Assembly: GCA_905221605.1 (NCBI GenBank)
Contig: CAJNDS010000160.1
Coordinates: 124,001-188,000, forward strand
From: Symbiodinium natans
Taxonomy: Eukaryota; Sar; Dinophyceae; Suessiales; Symbiodiniaceae
Direction: 5' to 3'
DNA: 64,000 bases
The notes under the pieces were generated by a model. The model was not told where the DNA came from. It did not search any database and was given only the letters and a program-made list of their open reading frames with translations. Below, one piece after another: positions 43,392 through 53,400 of the stretch. The translations under genes were made by a program, and so were the position numbers. Within the stretch, counting starts at the first letter, position 1; every line of letters starts with the position of its first letter.

Positions 43392-43757
43392 GCTTTGGGT
43401 TTTACTTCAACAGTACTAACAGTTATCAAATGAGCTTGCGTTTTATATTATGCATATTGCTACTAGAAAGTAGGTGACATTTTATGGCTTTTGGGCTCAT
43501 GGTCTAGGGCTGTGCATTCAACGGTTATAAAAGGATTGTACGAACAGTCCAGGGTTTATCACCCCTTCCTGTTGTCGAGGAGAAAAGGGGTCGGATAACA
43601 GGAGAAGATCAAGGAACCATGGAACTGTGTTACATTCAGTCACTATTCACTTTACACCCTCTCCTCTCTTCCCTTTCTTAGAAGAAAAGGAAAGTGGAAG
43701 GAATCATCAAAGAAAAAGTCCGTCTCACTACCTTCATCCACCGTCTCCTCTTTTTTT

Positions 43758-43859
<102 letters not shown>

Positions 43860-43869
43860 AAAGCACACA

Positions 43870-46269
43870 TGTCAATCTCAACTCCATTCGTCCTCCCTCT
43901 TCTGGCTGCTCTCTCACTTGTAGCTTTTGTCTCTTCTTGTTTTGCTTATGGAGGAGAGAATGCATAACACTAGATGAGCGAAGCGCATGGACGGGAAGAG
44001 CGAGAAGCAAGTAGTTGTTTGTTGCATAGGGGAGGCCCACTCTCCCCTAGAGCAGGGACGAGTTCCCCCCTGTTCCCTTCCTTTGCCTTCTTTAGTCCCT
44101 CCTCTGCGCTCCAACTGTTCTGTTCCGTCTTTTACGGAGAAAGAAGGGGTAAAGAAGAAGGACGAAGACGGTTCCCCTGTCCAGTTGTGCATGTTCATTT
44201 TATCTACAGGAGTTAGCAAGAGTGTTTAAGCAAGCTAGATAAAGAGAACAACAAGAACAAGGACGAGGAAACCACGGGCAGAATGTACAAGGGAAAACAC
44301 GAGGAATGAAATCCCATCGCAAAGATAAGTGCCCACACTCAGTCTCACTGCATTCATCCTCTAATCCTCTCTTCTTTCCCTTCTGTGGTTCTCTTCTTGT
44401 CCTCCTTCTTCTCTCTGCTCTCTCCCTTCTAGCTTGTGTCTCTTCTTGATTTTCTTGTGCGAGAGAGAATGCATAACACTAGATGAGCGAAGCACATGGA
44501 CGGGAAGCGGAGAGAGAAGCAAGTAGTTTTTTGTTGCATAAGGAGGCCCACTCTCCCCCTAGGGCAGAGATGAGTTCCCCTGTTCCCTTCCTCTTGCCTT
44601 CTTTAATCTCTCCCCTGCGTTCCAAGTTTTCCGTTCCTTCGTTTACGGAGACAGAAAGTTGTATATACAAGGACGAAGACGGTTCCCCTGTCCAGCATGT
44701 TTTTTGATCTTCCCATTCAGCGAGAAAGGAACAGACAACAGGGGAAGCACAAGGAACTAACAAGAGAGTTTAAGCAAGCTAGATAACAACAAGGAAAAGA
44801 AAGAGGAAGCCACGAGCAGAATGTACAAGAAAAACACGAGGAAGGAATAAGTGGTGCTCTTCTTGCAGAATGGAGATTTAAGAACACAAGCCAATCTCAG
44901 TACATTGATCCTCCCTCTTCTCTCTGCTCTCTCCCTTCTAGCTTTTGTCTCTTCTTGTTTTGCTTGTGGAGGAGAGAATGCATAACGCTAGATGAGCGAA
45001 GCACATGGGTGGGAAGAGATAGAGAGGGCAAGTACTTGTTTGTTGCATAAGGGACCTAATTTTCCCCTAGAGCAGGGATGAGTTCCCGTGTTCCCTTCCT
45101 TTTGCGTTCTTTGATCCCTCCCCTGCGTTCCAACTTTTCTGTTCATTCTTCTAGGGAGAAAAAAGGAAGTAAACCAAAGGACGAAGACGGTTCCCTGTCC
45201 TCTTGCGCTTTTTCTTTTGAACTTAATTACCCATTCAACGAGATAAGAACAGACAACAAGAGGAAAACAACATACATGCGACAAACATTTTTTCAGGAGA
45301 AGGGAGTCGGATAACAGGTGAAGAACAAGGAAGACATCCATCCTCTCCTCTGCTCTCTTATCTTGCTCTCTTATCTCTCTTCTCTGGCTCTGTTCTTGCC
45401 GGAAAGAAAGATGAATGTCCAAGAACCCAAGATCATCTCGTTACCTTCGTCCTCGCTCTCCTCTCTTCTCGCTTTTTCTCTGCTCTGTGTTTTTCTTATG
45501 GAGGAGAGAATAGTAAACAGTCTCGCGAAGTCGGATTTGGGGCTGCGCGCGGGGATCTCCCCCACAAACCCCTCGAAAGAACGAAAGAAAGCGGGCAGCT
45601 GTTCGTTGCAAGGCTCCCCCTAGAGACCTAGTGCAGGCCTGAGTTCCCTGGGCTCGTCTTCCCCTAGAGCACAGTTGAGTTCCCTTATTCCTCAGTTTTG
45701 CCTTCATCCCTCCCCTGCGTTCCAAATTTTCTAAGCAGAACGCACAAGAAAACACGAGGAAGGAATAACAAATGACAAAGATAAGTGCCCACACCCAGTC
45801 TCACTGCAGTTTTGCCTTCATCCCTCCCCTGCGTTCCAAATTTTCTAAGCAGAACGCACAAGAAAACACGAGGAAGGAATAACAAATGACAAAGATAAGT
45901 GCCCACACCCAGTCTCACTGCATTCATCCTCTAATCCTTTCTTCTTTCTCTTCTGTGGTTCTCTTCTTGCAGAATGAAGATTTAAGAACACAAACCAATC
46001 TCACTACATTCATCCTCCCTCTTCCCTCTGCTCTCTCCCTTCTAGCTTTTGTCTTTTCTTGTTTGTCTTGTGGAAGAGAGAATGCATAACACTAGATGAG
46101 CGAAGCACATGGACGGGAAGAGAAAGAAGCAAGTACTTGTTTGTTCTGAGTTCCTCTGTTCCCTTCCTTTGCGTTCTTTAATCCTTCCCCTGCGTTCCAA
46201 CTTTCTGTTCCTTCTTTCAAGGAGAAAGAAAAGGGTAAATACAAGGGCGAAGACGGTTCCCCTGTCCAC
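43870..46269 (+). repeat. Tandem repeat of about 509 bp, five copies, last cut by the gap
   Basis: The marker GAGAGAATGCATAACACTAG or its variants start at 43954, 44463, 44972, 45504 (diverged) and 46076: spacings 509, 509, 532 and 572. Each unit also contains GATGAGCGAAGC, TCCCCTGCGTTCCAA and GAAGACGGTTCCC. T/C-rich and A/G-rich stretches alternate. Short frames such as PLRSNFSVPSF recur but are broken by indels between copies, so I do not call a gene. Confidence 0.85.
45693..45922 (+). repeat. Perfect or near-perfect 114-bp tandem duplication inside the 509-bp array
   Basis: The segment from CAGTTTTGCCTTCATCC to CAGTCTCACTGCA occurs twice with period 114. This accounts for the longer fourth spacing. 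Confidence 0.92.
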
Positions 46270-46369
46270 NNNNNNNNNNNNNNNNNNNNNNNNNNNNNNN
46301 NNNNNNNNNNNNNNNNNNNNNNNNNNNNNNNNNNNNNNNNNNNNNNNNNNNNNNNNNNNNNNNNNNNNN
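46270..46369. other. Assembly gap of 100 N
   Basis: Exactly 100 Ns, the conventional length for a gap of unknown size, between the 509-bp repeats and the AT-rich 9-mer array. Linkage of the two sides is an assembly claim. Confidence 0.98.
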
Positions 46370-46610
46370 ATTATTTAAATTATATAAATTATTTAAATTA
46401 TTTAAATTATTTAAATTATTTAAATTATTTAAATTATTTGAGTGATTTAAATTATTCAAATTATTTAAACTATTTAGATTATGTAAATTATGTAAATTAT
46501 GTAAATTATTTGAACTATTGAATTCCCGGCCGAATTGAATAATTTAAATAATATAAATCCGAAACCTGCCCGTCACATTTAGATTATGTAAATAATTTAA
46601 GTCCGAAAAG
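46370..46610 (+). repeat. AT-rich 9-bp array (ATTATTTAA)n and derivatives
   Basis: About nine nearly perfect ATTATTTAA units, then ATTATGTAA units, then diverged sequence with EcoRI-like GAATTC. Period nine like the downstream hairpin satellite. Confidence 0.9.
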
Positions 46611-46616
46611 GCGGGG

Positions 46617-46793
46617 GAGCCCGGGCCTCCCCCCAATACTAAATTACGAGCCCGGCCTCCCCCCAATACTAAATTACGAGCCCGCACCTCCCCCCAATAC
46701 TAAATTACGAGCCCGCGCCTCCCCCCAATACTAAATTACGAGCCCGGGCCTCCCGCAATACTAAATTACGAGCCCGCGCCTCCCCCCAATACT
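46617..46793 (+). repeat. 30/31-bp tandem repeat, six copies
   Basis: Units share CCTCCCCCCAATACTAAATT and ACGAGCCCG. The last copy runs directly into CTATCTAACCT of the hairpin satellite. Confidence 0.95.
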
Positions 46794-46796
46794 ATC

Positions 46797-49410
46797 TAAC
46801 CTCTGGCTGGGGGCGACCCAGCGCGAATTAAAACTTTCTAAACTATCTAAACTATCTAACCTCTATTTTGGGAAAAAAGGAGGTTAGATAGTTTAGATGG
46901 TTTAGGGGCTCTCGTCTCAACTATCTAAACTATCTAAACTGTCTAAACTATCTAACCTCCTTTTTTCCCAAAACCGAGGTTAGATAGTTTAGATAGTTTA
47001 GAGGCTCGTCTAAACTATCTAAACTATCTAAACTATCTAAACTATCTAAACTATCTAAACTATCTAACCTCCTTTTCTCCCAAAATCGAGGTTAGATAGT
47101 TTAGATAGTTTAGATAGTTTAGATAGTTTAGATAGTTTAGAAAGTTTAGAAAGTTTAAAACCTCCTGGCTGCCTCCCCGGAAAGAGGTTAGATAGTTTAG
47201 ATAGTTTAGATAGTTCAGGGGCTTCCTGAACTATCTAAACTATCTAAACTATCTAAACTACCTAAACTATCTAAACTATCTAAACTATCTAAACTATCTA
47301 ACCTCTGGCTGGGGACGACCCAGAGGGAATTGAAACTTTCTAAACTATCTAAACTATCTAAACTATCTAAACTATCTAACCTCCTTTTTTCTCAAAATCG
47401 AGGTTAGATAGTTTAGATAGTTTAGGGGCTCGTCTAAACTATCTAAACTATCTAAACTATCTAAACTATCTAAACTATCTAACCTCCTTTTCTCCAAAAA
47501 TCGAGGTTAGATAGTTTAGATAGTTTAGATAGTTTAGAAAGTTTCAAACCTCCTGGGGGCCTCCCCGGAAAGAGGTTAGATAGTTTAGATAGTTTAGATA
47601 GTTCAGGGGCTTCCTGAACTATCTAAACTATCTAAACTATCTAACCTCTGGCTGGGGACGACCCAGAGGGAATTGAAACTTTCTAAACTTTCTAAACTAT
47701 CTAAACTGTCTAAACTATCTAAACTATCTAAACTATCTAACCTCCTTTTTTCTCAAAATCGAGGTTAGATAGTTTAGATAGTTTAGGGGCTCGTCTAACC
47801 TATCTAAACTATCTAAACTATCTAAACTATCTAAACTATCTAAACTATCTAAACTATCTAACCTCCTTTTCTCCCAAAATCGAGGTTAGATAGTTTAGAT
47901 AGTTTAGATAGTTTAGATAGTTTAGATAGTTTAGATAGTTTAGATAGTTTAGATAGTTTAGATAGTTTAGATAGTTTAGAAAGTTTCAAACCTCCTGGGG
48001 GCCTCCCCGGAAAGAGGTTAGATAGTTTAGATAGTTTAGATAGTTTAGATAGTTGAGGAAGCCCCTGAACTATCTAAACTATCTAAACTATCTAACCTCT
48101 TTCCGGGGAGGCCCCCAGGAGGTTTGAAACTTTCTAAACTATCTAAACTATCTAACCTCTGTTTCTCCCAAAATCGAGGTTAGATAGTTTAGATAGTTTA
48201 GGGGCTCGTCTAAACTATCTAAACTATCTAAACTATCTAAACTATCTAAACTATCTAAACTATCTAACCTCTGTTTCTCCCAAAATCGAGGTTAGATAGT
48301 TTAGATAGTTTAGGGGCTCGTCTAGACTATCTAAACTATCTAAACTATCTAAACTATCTAAACTATCTAAACTATCTATCCTCCTTTTCTCCCAAAATCG
48401 AGGTTAGATAGTTTAGATAGTTTAGATAGTTTAGATAGTTTAGATAGTTTAGATAGTTTAGAAAGTTTCAAACCTCCTGGGGGCCTCCCCGGAAAGAGGT
48501 TAGATAGTTTAGATAGTTTAGATAGTTCAGGGGCTGAACTATCTAAACTATCTAAACTATCTAACCTCTTTCCGGGGAGGCCCCCAGGAGGTTTGAAACT
48601 TTCTAAACTATCTAAACTATCTAAACTATCTAAACTATCTAACCTCCTTTTCTCCCAAAATCGAGGTTAGATAGTTTAGATAGTTTAGGGGCTCGTCTAA
48701 ACTATCTAAACTATCTAAACTATCTAAACTATCTAACCTCCTTTTCTCCCAAAATCGAGGTTAGATAGTTTAGATAGTTTAGGGGCTCGTCTAAACTATC
48801 TAAACTATCTAAACTATCTAACCTCCTTTTCTCCCAAAATCGAGGTTAGATAGTTTAGATAGTTTAGGGGCTCGTCTAAACTATCTAAACTATCTAAACT
48901 ATCTAAACTATCTAAACTATCTAACCTCCTTTTCTCCCAAAATCGAGGTTAGATTACGGTTAGATAGTTTAGATAGTTTAGAAAGTTTCAAACCTCCTGG
49001 GGGCCTCCCCGGAAAGAGGTTAGATAGTTTAGATAGTTTAGATAGTTCAGGGGCTTCCTGAACTATCTAAACTATCTAGACTATCTAACCTCTGGCTGGG
49101 GACGACCCAGAGGGAATTGAAACTTTCTAAACTATCTAAACTATCTAAACTATCTAAACTATCTAAACTATCTAAACTATCTAAACTATCTAAACTATCT
49201 AACCTCTGTTTCTCCCAAAATCGAGGTTAGATAGCTTAGATAGTTTAGGGGCTCGTCTAAACTATTTAAACTATCTAAACTATCTAAACTATCTAACCTC
49301 CTTTTCTCCCAAAATCGAGGTTAGATAGTTTAGATAGTTCAGGGGCTTCCTGAACTATCTAAACTATCTAAACTATCTAAACTATCTAAACTATTTAAAC
49401 TATTTAACCT
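46797..49410. repeat. Higher-order hairpin satellite built of 9-bp units (CTAAACTAT/ATAGTTTAG)
   Basis: Runs of CTAAACTAT (two to nine units) alternate with runs of the complement ATAGTTTAG. The turns between them are a few recurring spacers: AACCTCC..TTCTCCC..AAAATCGAGGTT (about 16 times), GGGGCTCGTCT, CAGGGGCTTCCTGA, CTGGGGGCCTCCCCGGAAAGA and CTGGCTGGGGACGACCCAG. Many spacers are themselves inverted repeats. Either strand can form serial hairpins. Spacer-to-spacer distance is often about 85-100 bp. No coding potential. Confidence 0.9.
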
Positions 49411-49427
49411 CCTTCTCCAAGAAAGGA

Positions 49428-49501
49428 AAGTAATCACATAGTACCTAAAGGTCCCTCTTACATATATATATGTATATACACATGTGGTTTAAGGTCTAGA
49501 C
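49428..49501. repeat. F11: right copy at the end of the satellite block
   Basis: Shares CATAGTAC-AAAGGTCC and ACACATGTGG-TTAAGGTCT with 43239-43299 in direct orientation. Its first 27 bp also match the complement of 43365-43391 at about 24 positions. Confidence 0.8.
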
Positions 49502-49797
49502 CCCTTTGTATAAGTGTTTAGGGTTTTGGAGTTTAGGGTCTAGGGCTTTGGAGTTTAGAGTCTCAGGGTTTAAGGTTATAAGCCTTATCTGGTGCTTACT
49601 TTTGGGTTATAAAAAGGGGGAGCTACGGTATGCTATGGGATCCCATAAACACAGCCGGTGGCGCAACAATGCACAGCCCAACTTCGCGAATGTCAAAAGT
49701 CCCGCATTAAAGCCTTAAACCCCCGTAGACCCCCGACTCCAACGCCCTGGAGCCTAAACCCCCTTGCGGGTTTAAGGTTTAGGGTCTAGGGTACTGG

Positions 49798-49890
49798 TTG
49801 GGATGTTCCCTAAAGTAACGGTCCTTATTAGGGATTACTATAGGGGGTACTATAAGCCCTACTACGGACTGTTAGTATAAGTGGGCACAA
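49798..49890. repeat. Foldback family F1, copy e
   Basis: TTGGGATGTTCCC at the left, GGACTGTTAGTATAAGTGGG at the right, with the central GGGGGTACTATAAGCCC. C-strand variant repeats follow directly. Confidence 0.82.
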
Positions 49891-49962
49891 CCCTAAGTCC
49901 TAAGCCCTAAGCCCTAAGCCCTAAGCCCTAAGCCCTAAACCCTAAACCCTAAACCCTAAACC
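49886..49962 (-). repeat. Variant array (GCCCTAA)n then CCCTAAA
   Basis: Six CCCTAAG-type units followed by CCCTAAA units, immediately after foldback F1 copy e. Confidence 0.9.
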
Positions 49963-50089
49963 ACTTTTTGACTAATTATAGTGCCCCTTATTATAAGCCC
50001 TATTAAGGGCCCCCAGGTTCAGGCTATGCCCGAAAGCCCAGGCAGTAAGAGAGGTCTCCCAAGCGAGGTGGGGGTTTATGATAATAGGG

Positions 50090-50128
50090 CTTAGGGTGTA
50101 GGGTTTAGGGTTTAGGGTTTAGGGCTAT
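50090..50128 (+). repeat. G-strand array at the copia insertion point
   Basis: Four to five TTTAGGG units end 1-2 bases before the probable target duplication of the copia element. Confidence 0.88.
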
Positions 50129-50447
50129 TGAAGAAAGTCAGTCACATGGAGCATGATGATGGGCAAGATCACAGTCGACCTCGCCGCTCCCTCAAGGGAA
50201 GGCTACGAGAACAAGCCCTTGGGTCACGCAGATTTCGAGTGACTAAGTCACAACACATAAGGCACGCAAAACGCAGAGCCGAATGTGAGCCATGCAAGGA
50301 CATAAGTCGCTTTTAGACCAGTGTACACAACCCTAAGCATAGAGCTTATTATCTGGTCGCGCAGCAGGAGTAAAACATCGAGCGTGCAGCAATGGATTTC
50401 AATCGCCGATGTGTCTCTGCATAGACACCCAATTCGAGATTTCCTCA
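50129..50447 (+). repeat. 5' LTR of copia element
   Basis: The 319-bp repeat starts TG and ends CA (CCTCA at 50443-50447). It matches 59286-59604 without gaps. It contains a 62-codon open frame in the + strand (to 50316) that also exists in the 3' copy; I take this as chance. The polyprotein frame is closed upstream by TAG at 50422 inside this LTR. No clear TATA box is visible; dinoflagellate promoters often lack one, so the transcription start cannot be placed. Confidence 0.92.
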
Positions 50448-50464
50448 GGTTATGCCAGCCCAAT
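50448..50464 (+). promoter_or_regulatory. Putative primer-binding site (half-tRNA-iMet type) containing the ORF start codon
   Basis: Directly after the LTR terminal CA comes GGTTATGCCAGCCC. As I remember them, Drosophila copia and yeast Ty5 also begin their primer sites with GGTTATG, complementary to CAUAACC around the anticodon of initiator tRNA-Met, because a cleaved tRNA primes there. Only these seven bases can be matched; the rest would need the tRNA of this species. The ATG of the polyprotein (50452-50454) lies inside the site. Confidence 0.55.
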
Positions 50465-53400
50465 CTACGCTTAATCGCCAAGCACAAGATCCAGATGGAG
50501 CTGCAAGCTTGGAGCCAGCGGACGAAACTGCGGGCGTGACCAGTGGCATAGTGGATGGGGCCGCCTTGGAACCTGGTGGCTCAACTGCGGAAGGGTCCCG
50601 AAATGATGCTCCGACGTCCAGCAGTGGCATGGGAGATCCGGAACCTCAAGCGGTGGTTCGAGATGAGCGAGCGCCTCGGGCAGAATACTCTTATGGGACC
50701 ATGCCAAGAAGCCTGGTGAGCCAACAAATGAGTGATTTCGACGGCGCTGCAACTGGTGGTGGTGCTGCTGGTAGTGGAAATATGGCGCGGAACTTGGAAG
50801 CTGCAAGTGTGGGGATGAGAGCTGGCGCTAATGTAGACGCCCAAGGCGCCCGAAGCACAGTTGATCCGGTGCACCTGCAACCACAACGAGACGCCGCGCT
50901 GGAAATGAATCCACTTCTGGTTGGCACTGAAGAGACAGGAGACAGAGATGTGGGCTCGGCCGGATTCATGACGCCGAGATCTTTGAGAGCGACTGGAGTG
51001 GAGCGCCAGTATGGCTCAGTGGCTGGACATTTCCAGCAATTTTCACGTGGAGAAGGAGAACAGTGGCCACGATGGATGCAACGCCTGACGGACATGTTCA
51101 GGGCCCCTCAAGTGCCAGCAACATGGATCCCCAGCCACTTGCCATCTCCGATATCTGAAGTGAGGTCTAGGCATGGAAGAAGCGACGGAGCTCGAGCGGC
51201 GCCAAGTCCTGACACGTTAGTGCAGGGACCACCAATGGCTGCGAAGCCGCCGTCTCCGCCTAGTTCGTCCAGTGTGCCAGCCGAAGCTATCCAAGCTGAA
51301 GTTCAACGTCAGCTGGGTGGATTACTGGAAAGATTGCAGCGGTCTGAGACCGAGAATGCCCGCTTGCAGAAGCAGCTGGAGCAACGAGATCAAGAGTATC
51401 GGACCGCAGCTGCTGCGCTTGCCCCTCGAGAACCTCGAGTTTCTATTGAACCACGTGGCCCTCGAGTACCTCTACCCTCTGCTGAACCAAGTGTCCCTCC
51501 AGTACCTCAAGCCTTAGAAGAGCCCCATATTCCTCGTGTTCTACGACCTTCCAATGTACCTAGAGCTTCCACAGAACCTGAAGTAGAAGCTGGCCCTCGA
51601 GAACTTCAATCATCCCAGTACATGGCGCCGGCGGCAGGATCAGCACGACCTTCAGAACATCGAGAAGTACGGCGAGATCTGCTAGGCAGTTTGTGGGGTG
51701 AGATTTCAGGGCGATTGGGAGCAAGTCGGGATGGACTAGCAGAAGGAGGTGCAGGACGAGTAGGGCAAGATCAAGCAGCAGCAGAGTCAAAGAGGGCCCC
51801 GCGTGTGGAAGGAGAACTTGCTGGGATTGAGGGTCATAATGTCATGGGGCCGACTATGCCAACGTCCAGCTCTTCATTGCCTCAGAATCCGCCCAATTTG
51901 CTAGATGCGATTACAAAGAGCATCCAACAACTGCAGGAATTGCAAGTTCAATCCTTTAGAAAGGAAGAAGATGGGAGCCCGGAGCAGGTGAAGTCGAGTA
52001 TCCCTGCGCTTCCATCACTCAAGGCACCACAAGGAGATGCTGCGGGAGTACAACTGCAAGATTGGTTGTCCTTGGTGAGCACATGCATGCAAGACCTGTC
52101 AGCGTCGTCCGGTGCTTGGTGGGAGGATGTGGTTAGAGAGGTTGGAGTAGCGTACGCAAGATGGTTGTCTGCTACCCCTCTAGAGCGATTGCAAATCTAC
52201 CCGCACAAGGACTCGGTCTACACCACCGGTCGCTGGACACGGATCAATGCGCGAGCTTGCACTTTGGTCTTGGCTTCACTTGATGATGCAGTCAAGGAGG
52301 ATCTGGTTGGAAGACGATCGACGCAGAGCATGATCGCTTTGCTGTTTAGGCTCCACACGGTGTATCAGCCGGGCGGCCCACACGAGAGAGCGAAGATCCT
52401 GCAAGTCCTTCAGGACCCTCCGGTTCCGGAGACATTGGCGCAGTGCCTCGCGACGCTGCGGACGTGGCCGAGATCGATGCAGCGCTGTGAGGACATGGGC
52501 ATGACACACCCAGATGGTTCTGTCTTGGCCAAGGCTCTGACGGCTGTAACGGCAAAGTTCCTTTCTGGGAGCCAAGACGCCAGTTTTCGGACTCAGCTGC
52601 TGAGGTCGACGTTGCGAATTGATGGGCAGCCTTCAATGACCAGTGTCCACCAGTACCAGCAACACTTGCAAGCGGAGATCGAGAACCTTATAGCAGCGGG
52701 AGGGGATCATGGAGCAGGAAATCCAAAGCTTCGAGCAGTGATGCCAAAATCCGGAGCCGAGCAGGGAGATCTTCAATCGCCAACAAAGGGAAAACCTGCA
52801 TGTAGATACTTCTTCAAGACGCAAGGATGCCGACGAGGAGCCAAGTGTCCGTATGGCCACGACATGGGGATGTTGAGCAAGGGAGAAAGATCAAAGAAGT
52901 GTTTGGTTTGTGGCAGCGAAGAACATCGGCAACGTGAATGTCCTACCACAAAGCCTCAAAAACCTCCCAAAGCTCTACCCGATGGAAGTCCCAAGAGTAC
53001 ATCCTCGACTACCCCCTCTACGGCACCACGGGCGCAACAGGTCACGTTCGAGGATCAAGTTCCCCCGGAAGTGGGACCGCCAATACAGGGAGATCCAGTA
53101 TGGACCATGGAAGCCTTGCTAAAGGCAGCCGCCCAGGTCGTCCAGGCGACCCCGACATCTTCACCTCCGGAGCCAAAAGCGCCAAGTATGAAGGTAATGA
53201 CTTTGAAGAAGAACGACACGGCACACCTGGATGTGGAGGATGTCTACGCCTTGATGGATTCCGGAGCCACGCATCCCCTTCGGCGAGCTTGGACAGATGA
53301 AGAATGGTGGGAAGCCTCGCCCGTGATAGTGACCTTGGCTGGGGGGGAAAGTGTGTCGCTGAGAATGAATGAAGGTGGAACCCTCTTGGTCCCATCAACT

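Noticed and set aside
43914-45794. Recurrent frames such as PLRSNFSVPSF and TGEPSSS in the 509-bp repeats
   Set aside because: Indels shift the frame between copies and no start, stop or domain is shared; treated as noncoding repeat.
46109-46459. Open frames running across 46270-46369
   Set aside because: They are artefacts of reading through Ns.
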